A stretch of 47,869 nucleotides of DNA from Candidatus Binatia bacterium (GTDB taxonomy: Bacteria > Desulfobacterota > Binatia > Bin18). Shown here in pieces: positions 16,928 through 25,273 of the stretch. The translations under genes were made by a program, and so were the position numbers. The DNA is taken from the NCBI GenBank assembly GCA_022820725.1, contig JAJEFA010000006.1:1-47869 (forward strand), given 5' to 3'. Each line of letters begins with the position of its first letter. Position 1 is the stretch's first letter. Below the pieces are notes generated by a model. The model did no database searches. It worked only from the letters and a program-made list of their open reading frames with translations, and was not told the origin of the DNA.

Positions 16928-17204
16928 GAGTCCAGAGCGCCTTTCAAATTACCGTAAACGAACGGCTGCGTATCACCTTAACTCGTTTCAACCATCATGT
17001 TCGTTCAGACAGTATTTTTGTTTTTTAGCGTCATCAGGAAAAATTTGTGAGAACTGGTCGCATATCTGGTATGGAGAGGAGGGGTCGGAGCGGTCGTGCC
17101 ACGGAGCACCTGTTCAGCATATCTACAGTATACCACTCAGCACCTTCCGGCTCGACCGCCACGGACGATTATTCACAACGAGAGCGTTTATTCCCGGTAA
17201 AGCC
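16928..17204. other. AT-richer divergent intergenic region bounding the sterol cluster
   Basis: No gene is visible. The inverted heptamers AACGAAC (16957-16963) and GTTCGTT (16999-17005), with similar CGTTT half-sites between, could be operator elements for the Rieske gene. The T-rich tract near 17010-17025 marks the region as compositionally distinct from both neighbours. Confidence 0.35.
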
Positions 17205-17672
17205 ATGACGCCAGCCCTTCACACGCTCAAACGCGCTCAGATTCCCTATCGCCTGTATGAATATCGCCATGACCCGGTGGCCTCATCTTATGGGCTGGAG
17301 GCTGCCCAAGCGCTCGGCGTTGACGCGGCTCAGGTCTTGAAAACCCTCATCGTCAAGCCCGCTACCGGAGCGCTTGTTGCTGTGCTGATCCCCGTCTCGA
17401 CTCAGCTCAATCTCAAGGCTGTCGCACAAGCAGTTGGGGTAAAGAAAGCTATCTTAGCCGACCCAAGAGAAGCCGAACGGGCAACCGGCTATGTGGTTGG
17501 CGGCATCAGTCCGCTCGGCCAACGTCGTCGCCTCGTCACGCTGATAGACGAGTCAGCCCTCAGCCACACAAGCGTCTACGTCAGCGCCGGGCGCCGTGGA
17601 CTTGATATTGCCCTGAGTCCGCAGGATTTGGTTCAACTAACGCAGGCGCGGGTCGCCCATATCGGGGTATGA
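17205..17672 (+). CDS. ybaK: YbaK/EbsC-type aminoacyl-tRNA deacylase
   Basis: A 155-residue protein of the YbaK family, near the usual length of about 159. It hydrolyses Cys mischarged on tRNA(Pro). Recognisable blocks: YRLYEYRHDP near the start, LGVDAAQVLKTLIV (residues about 37-50), the conserved lysines around LNLKAVAQAVGVKKA, and YVVGGISPLGQRRRL (about residues 101-115). Start ATG 17205 was chosen because homology begins at about residue 5; the frame is open much further upstream without similarity. It stands alone, reading away from the sterol cluster. Confidence 0.88.
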   Translation: MTPALHTLKRAQIPYRLYEYRHDPVASSYGLEAAQALGVDAAQVLKTLIVKPATGALVAVLIPVSTQLNLKAVAQAVGVKKAILADPREAERATGYVVGGISPLGQRRRLVTLIDESALSHTSVYVSAGRRGLDIALSPQDLVQLTQARVAHIGV

Positions 17673-17998
17673 GCCCTGGAAAAAACTGCTCCCGCTGTTT
17701 GGGAGTGTCTCTCTCCTTCTCCAGCATTATGACTTCACCTTGCTCGACTCCGACCCCCAACCGGTCAGTGGGGCAAAGACGAAATGGCCCACCAGCCCGG
17801 GGTGGGTCCAATACCGACGATGGGCTTACATTCCACACAAGACGCCTCGTCATTTGCCTCCCGCCGGAGAAGCCCACCCCGCCGGAGCACCGGCCACTCA
17901 CTGTCCGGTTCCGCACTAAGCGTTTTCGTGCTTAGCTAGGGACTCCGCCATCCACTGCATGATAAGGATAGGTGTGTGCGAAGCACGGGAGGAGACGT
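17673..17998. other. Intergenic stretch with a long-looped inverted repeat
   Basis: No supported gene in 326 bases. CGGGGTGGG (17798-17806) and CCCACCCCG (17873-17881) are perfect 9-bp arms around a 66-bp loop. The GGGGTGGG core recurs in the repeats at 34425 and 43914, so this may be an old member of the same repeat family. GGGAGGAGA just before 17999 is the ribosome site of the next gene. Confidence 0.4.
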
Positions 17999-19150
17999 AT
18001 GAGCATAAAAGGAAAAGCGGCAATCTCCGGGTTTGCCGAAATGCCGCCACAAAAAGGCGCCGGGAATATTACGCCGCTGGGGATCATTGCCAATATGGCA
18101 CGTGAGGCAATCGCCGATGCCGGCCTGGAAAAGAGTGATATTGATGGGCTGCTGACCGGCTGGGCGCTGAGCGACTATAGCGTGCTGTGGCCTTCGGTGG
18201 TGGCCGATTACCTGCAAATCCGCCCCACCTATTTTAACCAGGTCGAGCTGGGCGGTGCCTCTGCTGCCGGCATGGTCTGGCGGGCAGCGGCCGCCATTGA
18301 AGCCGGGATGTGCAACACCGTGCTGTGCGTCGTGGGTGACCGGCGGGCCCGGGCGCGGCAAATGCCGCCCTTCCCGAGCATTGAGGCGGAATTCGATGCG
18401 CCCTACGGCCTGATCGCCGCCAATCCCGGCTATGCGCTTATCGCCCAACGCCATAAATATGAATACGATACCACCGCGGAACAAATGGCCAAGGTCGCGG
18501 TGGACCAACGTAAGAGCGCCTGTCAAAACCCGAGCGCCCTGTTCGGGAACAAGGAAATCGACATTGATGATGTGCTGAACTCTCGCATGATTGTCGATCC
18601 CCTACACCTGCTTGAGATCGTCAGTCCCTGTACCGGGGGCGGCGCGTTTATTGTCACCAGTACCGAACGCGCCAAAGATGGGCCGCACAGGCCCGTGGTC
18701 TTGCTCGGAGCCGGTGAGGCCGGCGGCCATTCGAGCATCACCCATGCGCGCAGCCTGACGACGTCGTTAGTCAAACCGGCAGCCGAAGCCGCCTTTCACA
18801 TGGCCGGAGTCACACCGCAGGATATGGACTTTGTGCAGCCCTACGACTGCTACACCATCACCGTGATCGTGACTCTCGAAGACGCCGGCTTTTGTGAAAA
18901 AGGCGAGGGGGGGCGGTTTGTTGAAGACCACGACCTGTCCTATGCGGGCGACTTTCCGTGCAATACTCACGGTGGCCAACTGTCTTTTGGGCAGCCGGGA
19001 CTCGCGGGAGGCATGAGTCACGTTATTGAGGGCGCGCGGCAGCTCATGGGACGCGGGGAAGGGCGGCAGGTCAAGGATGCCTCCATCGGCTATGTGAACG
19101 GTAACGGCGGGATCATGGCCGAGCAGTGCAGCCTCGTCTTGGGTGTGTAG
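17999..19150 (+). CDS. Thiolase-like (SCP2-thiolase/Ltp2-type) protein lacking the usual catalytic Cys and His
   Basis: A 383-residue thiolase-fold protein. The N-terminal nucleophile position, normally Cys, reads ELGGASAAGM (near residues 84-93). The usual HDCF histidine block reads VQPYDCYT (about 278-285). The C-terminal block NTHGGQLSFGQPGLAGGM is intact and typical of this subgroup. Loss of Cys and His with a Tyr in the second motif is what is seen in Ltp2-type retro-aldolases, which pair with DUF35 proteins in steroid side-chain degradation. The partner DUF35 gene follows 18 bp downstream. ATG 17999 has the ribosome site GGAGGAG. Substrate unknown; steroid acyl-CoA is only suggested by the neighbouring sterol genes. 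Confidence 0.78.
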   Translation: MSIKGKAAISGFAEMPPQKGAGNITPLGIIANMAREAIADAGLEKSDIDGLLTGWALSDYSVLWPSVVADYLQIRPTYFNQVELGGASAAGMVWRAAAAIEAGMCNTVLCVVGDRRARARQMPPFPSIEAEFDAPYGLIAANPGYALIAQRHKYEYDTTAEQMAKVAVDQRKSACQNPSALFGNKEIDIDDVLNSRMIVDPLHLLEIVSPCTGGGAFIVTSTERAKDGPHRPVVLLGAGEAGGHSSITHARSLTTSLVKPAAEAAFHMAGVTPQDMDFVQPYDCYTITVIVTLEDAGFCEKGEGGRFVEDHDLSYAGDFPCNTHGGQLSFGQPGLAGGMSHVIEGARQLMGRGEGRQVKDASIGYVNGNGGIMAEQCSLVLGV

Positions 19151-19168
19151 CGGACGGAAAGGAAAACC

Positions 19169-19576
19169 ATGGGCGATTATAACAAACCCCTCCCTCATCC
19201 GAATGAGATCTCTCAGCCCTTTTGGGATGCGGCCAAACGGCATGAACTCCAGATTCAACGCTGCAATGCGTGTGGAACCCATATCTTTTACCCGCGTGAA
19301 GCCTGCTCGGAATGCTTGGCCGCCGACCTCATCTGGATTCCCGTATCCGGCAAGGGCAAATTGTATTCCTACACCATTGCCCAAGCTCCGACGCACCCGG
19401 CTTTTGCCGATGATGTGCCCTATGTCATCGCCATTGTTGAACTCGAAGAAGGTCCGCATATCACCACCAATCTGGTTGGCTGCCAGCCCGACCAGGTGAC
19501 GATCGGCATGCCGGTTGTGGCCTCCTTTGAGGACGTGAATGCGGAAATGACCCTGGTCAAGTTCCGGCCCGAATAG
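19169..19576 (+). CDS. DUF35 zinc-ribbon/OB-fold acyl-CoA-associated protein
   Basis: A 135-residue protein with a rubredoxin-like zinc ribbon CNACGTHIFYPREACSEC (residues about 32-49; four Cys in two CxxC pairs), followed by an OB-fold from about residue 60 (SGKGKLYSYTIAQAP, VVASFEDV). DUF35 proteins bind thiolase-like partners and present acyl-CoA or thioester intermediates, as in Ltp2-ChsH2 and archaeal HMG-CoA formation. Co-directional and 18 bp after the thiolase-like gene, so the two most likely form one complex. Confidence 0.87.
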   Translation: MGDYNKPLPHPNEISQPFWDAAKRHELQIQRCNACGTHIFYPREACSECLAADLIWIPVSGKGKLYSYTIAQAPTHPAFADDVPYVIAIVELEEGPHITTNLVGCQPDQVTIGMPVVASFEDVNAEMTLVKFRPE

Positions 19577-19638
19577 GCAGGGGCGGGACGGGAAGAAGAC
19601 GGCCGAAGGCGGTGAGCAAATATCAGCATTAGACTCTT

Positions 19639-20418
19639 CTATAGCTCTTCGAGGGCGTCTTTTTCGATCCATCCGCGCCGCCCATCGCAGCGGGCGACCT
19701 GCCACCAGTCTTCTCGGACATCGAGCACCTGAACCCGCGTGCCCTGGGTGACGGAGAAATGGACCGTACCACTCACGGCTGGCTCAAAACGCACAGGGGC
19801 GTCCTCTTTTTCGAGTACCACAGCGTGTCTTTGCCAATCGCTCGTCCGTAGCTGCTGCGCCAGCGAGAGCGTGATCACCACCAGGCAGGCAGTAACTCCC
19901 CAGCCCACGGAGAGGAGCCACTGGGGCCGACGCGGCCACAGACGGTACGCGGCAAAAACTACGAAGAGCAGGGTATAAGCCGCACTGGTGAGCCACACCA
20001 ATCGGTCTGTCGCGACTCTCTGGGCAAACGGAAAGACGAGGCGTTGCCAGAGGGGGGGCCGGCAGACTTCAGCACCCGTGAGCGAGTGGGCGAAGCGCAG
20101 GTTGGCTTCCAGGTCCGGGTCGCTGGGGAGGAAGCGTCGGGCCCGCTCGTAATTCAGAATGGCTCTCCCTACTTGTCCTGCCTTGAAATACGAGTTGCCG
20201 AGGTTGAAATAGAGGTTGCCGCTGACGAGGCCGGACTGAAGTACGGCTTCGTATGCCGCTACTGCCTCGGCATACTGACCTTGCGTATAGAGCGTATTCG
20301 CACGAAAAAAAGCGGTCTGCGGAGTAGTTGGCGCCGCAGCGGCCAAGGCGGTCGCCCAGCAGAGACAGACACCGCAAAGAGTAAACGTGTCCAGCATCTG
20401 ATACTTATTGGAGGACAT
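19639..20418 (-). CDS. batE: BatE-like TPR and SH3-domain membrane protein
   Basis: A 259-residue protein: N-terminal signal-like segment, TPR repeats (about residues 35-105, AFFRANTLYTQGQYAEAV and NLYFNLGNSYFKAGQVGRA), two membrane segments around residues 130-180, then a C-terminal bacterial SH3 domain ending GWIEKDALEEL. This is the BatE layout. It is the last gene of the Bat operon and follows BatD. ATG 20418 lies inside a 54-bp palindromic repeat that also encodes its first residues, so the true start may have been replaced; ATG 20490 is the longest alternative. No clear ribosome site is seen for either. Confidence 0.8.
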   Translation of the reverse strand: MSSNKYQMLDTFTLCGVCLCWATALAAAAPTTPQTAFFRANTLYTQGQYAEAVAAYEAVLQSGLVSGNLYFNLGNSYFKAGQVGRAILNYERARRFLPSDPDLEANLRFAHSLTGAEVCRPPLWQRLVFPFAQRVATDRLVWLTSAAYTLLFVVFAAYRLWPRRPQWLLSVGWGVTACLVVITLSLAQQLRTSDWQRHAVVLEKEDAPVRFEPAVSGTVHFSVTQGTRVQVLDVREDWWQVARCDGRRGWIEKDALEEL

Positions 20419-20429
20419 GTTTACTCTTT
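20376..20429. repeat. 54-bp palindromic repeat, copy 1 (over the batE start)
   Basis: Arms AAAGAGTAAACGTGTCC (20376-20392) and GGACATGTTTACTCTTT (20413-20429) match at 16 of 17 positions with a 20-bp loop. A second 54-bp copy lies at 26324-26377. Read on the minus strand it encodes VNMSSNKYQMLDTFTL, supplying the batE start and leader. Confidence 0.75.
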
Positions 20430-20502
20430 TGAGCAGAGAAAATCGTAAGCCTTGAAATGGCCGAAGTCGGAGAAATTGCGACAGCCTCATGGTCCCGTAA
20501 CG

Positions 20503-22398
20503 CTAAGCGGCTTGCGTCGCCCCCCCTTTTTTAGGGGGCCGCCGAAGGCGAGGGGGCAAAACAACAAATTGGCGGTGAGCGCGTTCAAGCTGATCAATAA
20601 TCTGACGGACAAGGGAGAGGGTCTCGTGACTCTTGTCCCGCATGGATACGGTCGTTCCTTGGGCGAAACGTACCCGCTCGCAGGTCTCCTCAACTCGTGC
20701 GATCCGATCCAGACACACCTGAGAGACGCCACGCTCGCGGAGCGCCTGTGTATCAATGCCACCAGGTGGAAGGTCGAACTTGGCGGACACATAGGCTTGG
20801 AGCGTGCGAGCCAGCGCTGTGTACAAGGCGGGATACTCCTCCTGTGTCAGATGGTGCTCCGCTTGGGCCAGGTTCTGCCGTGCCTGTTTCCCCGCCACTG
20901 TAAAACGGGCATAGCGACTATCGCCACATAACCGGCGGCGGCGTTGATCGTACCACCAGGCTCCGAGGAAGAGCAGCACCGGCAGGGGCTGCCACAGGAG
21001 AAAACCAAGGCTGCGATACCACGGCCTGGCGTGCGGAACCAGAGAGCCGGGTTCATCTTTGATATAGACAATGTCCTGACCCAGCGCTTCCTGCCCGTCC
21101 TGACTGCGTCCCGATGGTGCATCCGGGTGGCCGGTCACAACTGTTTTTCGCGTCGCGGTTTTCGGCGGACGAACGACGAGAGCGATAGGCTGGCTTTCGA
21201 GCGTCCGGTAGCGCCGAGCCTGAGGATCGAAATAACTGAACTGAACTGCGGGAACGGCATCCAGGGTCTGATCCTGCGGAATGAGCACTTGCTCAAAGGA
21301 TTTTGTTGAGCCCTGCGTTTTCTCGGTAAGTGGCTCATACGTGCGGAAACCGTCAGTCTGCACAAACGTGGGCGCGGCGGCATCGGCAAGATAGCCCGTA
21401 CCGTTAATGCGCATCTGAACGGTAATGGGGTCTCCAACAGACAGGTCCCGCGGGGTTGCTTGCACTTCCAACTCAAACGTACCGACTGCGCCCGAAAAAT
21501 TATCCGGTCTGCTGGCTTCCGGGAGCGGTTGTACGCTGAGCGTTAGGGGATCGGAACGCACGGTGAGTTGTCGCCGCTCAGAAGAAAACGTTGAAAAGAA
21601 GTCGCTCTGGAAAAAGCGATCAAAGAACGGGTCGCTGAAAGGTGAACCGCCCCGGCGACGCGTGAGGACGTTAAGCTGGAGGCTCGCCGGTCCGAGCGCC
21701 AGGCTCCCGGAGCGGAGGGGAATAACCTCGGTGTCAAAATGCAGAACGGTGAATGTCTGGCCGCCCCGCGTCTGCCGCTGTTGTGTGGGTTCGGAGAACG
21801 GCTCGACAGAGAACCCGTCTTTACTGAATTGCGGATACTGAACGTTGGATACGCGGGCCGCTCCGATATACAGCTTGACCGTAACCGGAACACGTTCGTG
21901 CAGGTAGACTTTGTGGCGCGGGATGGAGAGTTCAAGACTCAGCGTGCTTTGGCCGCTCGCGGCTTGGGGACGTTGTTGAGCCGGAGAGGACGGTCTGCCA
22001 GACGGCGAGGGTGGTGGCTGGGCGGCCGCAATCGTGACGGTCAGCGGGTCGGTGTGATACTGCCGCCCTTGATGTTCCACGGGAAATGGACCCAGGGTGA
22101 ACTGCCCTGGTTTGAGCGGGACGAGAGTATAGCGATGCTGCACGGATGCCGCGACTTGTCCGTTGCTGATAGACACCTGAGTCGAGGGGCCAAGATAGCG
22201 ACTCTCAAAGCCGTCAATATTGAGCGACGGGGCCGGCGTGTTCTGGACCCCCTTGACCTCAATGGACAGCGTTAATGCCTCACCGAGCGTTGCACGCTGC
22301 GGGCGTACAGAGGCGTGGACACTCACCTCCGAGGCGGCAGCCGGACAGGTCAGCCCGAACACCAGAAACAGGAAGGGAATCCATGCTCTCCTTGCCAT
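20503..22398 (-). CDS. batD: BatD oxygen-tolerance protein
   Basis: A 631-residue exported, membrane-anchored protein. It has a signal peptide (residues 1-23, ending PAAASE), several immunoglobulin-like BatD repeats (for example VSVHASVRPQRATLGEAL, then YLVPLK-type GQFTLGPFPV and a second block from residue about 150), and a late membrane segment near WYRSLGFLLWQPLPVLLFLG. A cytoplasmic tail follows. BatD acts with the VWA proteins BatA/BatB and the MoxR ATPase in envelope stress or aerotolerance. Its last residues (PPRLRRPPKKGG) are encoded by a double-hairpin repeat, so the natural C-terminus seems to have been overwritten. Confidence 0.88.
   Translation of the reverse strand: MARRAWIPFLFLVFGLTCPAAASEVSVHASVRPQRATLGEALTLSIEVKGVQNTPAPSLNIDGFESRYLGPSTQVSISNGQVAASVQHRYTLVPLKPGQFTLGPFPVEHQGRQYHTDPLTVTIAAAQPPPSPSGRPSSPAQQRPQAASGQSTLSLELSIPRHKVYLHERVPVTVKLYIGAARVSNVQYPQFSKDGFSVEPFSEPTQQRQTRGGQTFTVLHFDTEVIPLRSGSLALGPASLQLNVLTRRRGGSPFSDPFFDRFFQSDFFSTFSSERRQLTVRSDPLTLSVQPLPEASRPDNFSGAVGTFELEVQATPRDLSVGDPITVQMRINGTGYLADAAAPTFVQTDGFRTYEPLTEKTQGSTKSFEQVLIPQDQTLDAVPAVQFSYFDPQARRYRTLESQPIALVVRPPKTATRKTVVTGHPDAPSGRSQDGQEALGQDIVYIKDEPGSLVPHARPWYRSLGFLLWQPLPVLLFLGAWWYDQRRRRLCGDSRYARFTVAGKQARQNLAQAEHHLTQEEYPALYTALARTLQAYVSAKFDLPPGGIDTQALRERGVSQVCLDRIARVEETCERVRFAQGTTVSMRDKSHETLSLVRQIIDQLERAHRQFVVLPPRLRRPPKKGGATQAA
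20519..20562 (+). repeat. Double-hairpin repeat (R1), copy at the 3' end of batD
   Basis: CCCCCC and TTTTTTA with GGGGG form a first hairpin; GCCGAAGGC forms a second small palindrome; the unit ends in AGGGGGCAAAA. The same layout in inverse orientation occurs twice at 39793-39902. It is translated as the batD C-terminus. Confidence 0.65.
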
Positions 22399-22407
22399 TC
22401 TTCTTCC

Positions 22408-23211
22408 CTACCAATCCCGTACTGCTTCAGCCACGCCGCCGCGCTGGGCCTGCCGGGCAAACTCCTCCGGACTGAGCTCCTCGTTGCGGGCCGTATCGAT
22501 CACCGACTGCGCTTCGTCTTCGGACATCTCGTTGGGTTGGTCCTGGCCTTGCTCTGCCCGAGAGGGTTTCTCTGGCTGTTCTCCGGCATGTTGCTGCGGT
22601 TGCCCGTTCTGCTGCGCCTCGGACTGCGGTTGCCCGTCGTCCTCTTGTTCAGATTGCTGTTGTTCGTCTTGTTCGGGTTGATTTGGCTGGCTGGGTTGGT
22701 TTTGCTGCGGTTGATTCTCCAGTTCATCTTGCAGGGCTTCGATCCTTTGAGTCACAAACTCATAGTTGAACTTCGCGTCCTGATCTGTCGGGTCGACACC
22801 AAGCGCCCGTCGATACGAGGCTAAGGCATTGGTATAGGCAGCGAGGGCCGCCTGTGGATTCTGTTCCTCTACTTGCGCGCCCATTTTATACTGGGTATTC
22901 CCCATGTTATAGGCAGTCCTGGCGGTCTGCCCAGCATCCTTATCGGAGTCTTCAGAGCCTGTTTGTACGCGGGAGAAAGAGGACAGTGCTTGCGTGTACT
23001 TGCCTGCTTTGTAATGCGCCGTTCCCATATTGAAATTGAGAACCGGAGAATCGGGATGATCGACTAATGCCCGGCCATAGGATTCGACCGCGTCGCTAAA
23101 ATTGCCTTCGGCGAATAATCGGTTTCCCTCAACAACCTGGTTGCGCAGACTATCGGTCCAGGCGACACACAGGAGGGCACAGCTCAGCAGTAGTCGCTGT
23201 CCGGTGTTCAC
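22408..23211 (-). CDS. batC: BatC-like TPR protein with a Gln/Pro/Glu-rich tail
   Basis: A 267-residue protein: N-terminal hydrophobic signal (residues 5-17), TPR repeats (about 25-165, EGNRLFAEGNFSDAVESYGRA and NFNMGTAHYKAGKYTQA), then a low-complexity tail rich in Q, P, E and N (about 180-240). A short conserved-looking end (SPEEFARQAQRGG) follows. Matches BatC-type scaffold proteins of the Bat operon. Its start overlaps the BatB stop (ATGA, 23208-23211) and batD begins 9 bp after its stop. Confidence 0.83.
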   Translation of the reverse strand: MNTGQRLLLSCALLCVAWTDSLRNQVVEGNRLFAEGNFSDAVESYGRALVDHPDSPVLNFNMGTAHYKAGKYTQALSSFSRVQTGSEDSDKDAGQTARTAYNMGNTQYKMGAQVEEQNPQAALAAYTNALASYRRALGVDPTDQDAKFNYEFVTQRIEALQDELENQPQQNQPSQPNQPEQDEQQQSEQEDDGQPQSEAQQNGQPQQHAGEQPEKPSRAEQGQDQPNEMSEDEAQSVIDTARNEELSPEEFARQAQRGGVAEAVRDW

Positions 23212-24278
23212 GACTCGTTCTCCTTCTCGCTGGGCAGTGCGGAGCGACTGAACTGCCCGGGAGCCGATCTGTCTCCGACCGCTTGCGAACGCCGGTCCCG
23301 AATACAGACTTCCAGGGCGAGGAGAAGAAGGCCAACGGCGAGCGGGAGTTGAAAGCGGTCTGCATAGCGACGTTCCAGGGTTGAGGTGAGGTCTCGCTTT
23401 TCAAGCTGGCTCAGATAGCGCGTGTAGATTTCCCCCAGGCCCAGATTCGGGCCGGTATCGTAGACATAGGCACCGCCCGTTGTCAGCGCAATCTGCTGCA
23501 AGGTCTCCGTATCCAAACGTGACTTGACGACCTGCCCCTGGCGGTCTTTCAGAAAACCGCGTCTGCCGTCCACGCTGAGCGGGATCAGTTCGCCCTCCGG
23601 ACTGCCGACCCCGACGGTGTAGATTTTGATCCCTTTTTCGGCGGCCTGCTGACTGGCCGCCTGAATCTGTCCGTCATGGTCTTCACCATCGGTGATAATC
23701 AGCAGGACGTGATGTTGGCCGGGCTGGTCCTCCAAGGCCAACAATCCGGTTCCGATGGCCTCGCCCAAGGCGGTTCCGCCCTTGGGGATAATGCCAACCG
23801 TGACGGAACGCAGGCTCTCTAAAAATGCCCCGTAATCCAGCGTCAGGGGACACTGGACAAAAGCCGAACCCGCAAAAGCGACCAGCCCAATCCGGTCTCC
23901 CTGAAGATGCTGCACGAAATCCCGAAGGGCGAGTTTAGCGCGATCCAACCGTGTCGGGATGATATCCGTTGCAAGCATGCTGCGCGAGGTGTCGAGCACG
24001 ACAACGATGTCCGCTCCCTCACGGCGCACCTCTTCCCACTGAAACCCCCAGCGTGGCCCTGCCAGGGCAAGGATCAGCAGGGCGAGCGCACCGACCAACA
24101 GGCCGGCGCGCCAGCGGTGAACGCGCTGACCCGTATCAGGCGTCAGCATGGATAAGAGGTTGGCCTGAGCGAACTGTTCCAAGGCACGCCGCCGTCGCCG
24201 CAGAGCCCATACCAGGAGGCCGGCAACAAGCGGAACGCAGAACAACAGCCACAGAAACTGAGGAGTACGCCAAACCAT
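23208..24278 (-). CDS. batB: BatB-like von Willebrand factor A membrane protein
   Basis: A 356-residue protein: N-terminal membrane segment (FLWLLFCVPLVAGLLVWAL), a second one (LLVGALALLILALAG, about residues 55-70), a VWA domain with MIDAS motif DTSRS (about residues 93-97), later TDGEDHD, and a C-terminal membrane segment. ATG 24278 overlaps the BatA stop (TAATG), giving translational coupling; the open frame reaches 24353 but the extra residues lie over BatA. Component of the Bat complex. Confidence 0.88.
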   Translation of the reverse strand: MVWRTPQFLWLLFCVPLVAGLLVWALRRRRRALEQFAQANLLSMLTPDTGQRVHRWRAGLLVGALALLILALAGPRWGFQWEEVRREGADIVVVLDTSRSMLATDIIPTRLDRAKLALRDFVQHLQGDRIGLVAFAGSAFVQCPLTLDYGAFLESLRSVTVGIIPKGGTALGEAIGTGLLALEDQPGQHHVLLIITDGEDHDGQIQAASQQAAEKGIKIYTVGVGSPEGELIPLSVDGRRGFLKDRQGQVVKSRLDTETLQQIALTTGGAYVYDTGPNLGLGEIYTRYLSQLEKRDLTSTLERRYADRFQLPLAVGLLLLALEVCIRDRRSQAVGDRSAPGQFSRSALPSEKENES

Positions 24279-25273
24279 TAGGGCAGCTTTCGGAGGAGAG
24301 TATGATTCAGGACCGTTTCCAGGCCAACCAGGGCAAGCGCCACCACAATGCACCAGGGATAGAGTTCATCATAATCGAGGTAGAGGGGAGCCCGGAACGG
24401 AGTGCGCTCCAACTGGTTAATTGTTTCGTAAACGGACTGGAGGCTGGCCGTGTCCGTTGCACGGAAATAGCGCCCTCCCGTGGTCTGCGCAATATTCGAC
24501 AGCGTCTTCTCGTCAATATCGACCTGGATGGGACGATAGACCGTATTGCCAAACAGATCCCGGGTCGGATAGGGCGCCATGCCGCGGGTCCCCGCGCCTA
24601 TGGTATACACTTTGATGCCCATGGTGTGGACCGCGTCCGCCGCGGTCAGTGGGGAGATCCGGCCCGCATTGTTCTGCCCATCGGTGAGCAGAATCACGAC
24701 CTTACTCTTCGCCTCTGAGTGCTCCAGGCGCCCGGCCGCGGTGGCCAGGGCAGAGCCAATAGCCGTGCCGTCTTCAATCATCCCAATCTCGGCCCGGTCC
24801 AGATTCTGTAACAGCCAGCCATGATCAAGGGTGAGCGGACACTGGGTATAGGGACGGGCGCTGAACAGGACCAGCCCAATCCGGTCCCCGCCTCGGGCGG
24901 TTACAAAATCCCGGACCACAGACTTCACCACCTCCAGCCGATTGGCTCGACCGGTATCCAGACTGAAGTCTTCGGACAACATGCTGCTCGAAATATCAAC
25001 GGCCAGCACAATATCGATACCTTCACCGTAGGACTGACTCTCGGTTTTGCCGAGTTGTGGGCGGGCAAGAGCGAAGACGAGGAGAAAGAGAGCCGTCCCC
25101 CGCAACACCGGCAAAATCCAACGCCAGTGTCGTTTTCCCGTATGCGTCAGAGTACGGAGGACAGCGAGGCTGGGATAGCGGATTGCCGCCTCCTGGGTAC
25201 CCCGCCGTTGGAACCAGAAGACCAGCGGGATGAGCAGCCAGATCAACAGCACCCAGGGGTCATGCAACCGCAT
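24278..25273 (-). CDS. batA: BatA-like von Willebrand factor A membrane protein
   Basis: A 331-residue protein with an N-terminal membrane helix (WVLLIWLLIPLVFWF), a second helix near residues 50-65 (VLRGTALFLLVFALA), a VWA domain with MIDAS DISSS and LLTDGQNNAG, and a C-terminal helix (CIVVALALVGLETVL). ATG 25273 is preferred over the longer frame at 25309 because AGGAGGAG lies 5-6 bases upstream. Paired with BatB as in typical Bat operons. Overlaps the previous gene by 14 bp. Confidence 0.88.
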   Translation of the reverse strand: MRLHDPWVLLIWLLIPLVFWFQRRGTQEAAIRYPSLAVLRTLTHTGKRHWRWILPVLRGTALFLLVFALARPQLGKTESQSYGEGIDIVLAVDISSSMLSEDFSLDTGRANRLEVVKSVVRDFVTARGGDRIGLVLFSARPYTQCPLTLDHGWLLQNLDRAEIGMIEDGTAIGSALATAAGRLEHSEAKSKVVILLTDGQNNAGRISPLTAADAVHTMGIKVYTIGAGTRGMAPYPTRDLFGNTVYRPIQVDIDEKTLSNIAQTTGGRYFRATDTASLQSVYETINQLERTPFRAPLYLDYDELYPWCIVVALALVGLETVLNHTLLRKLP

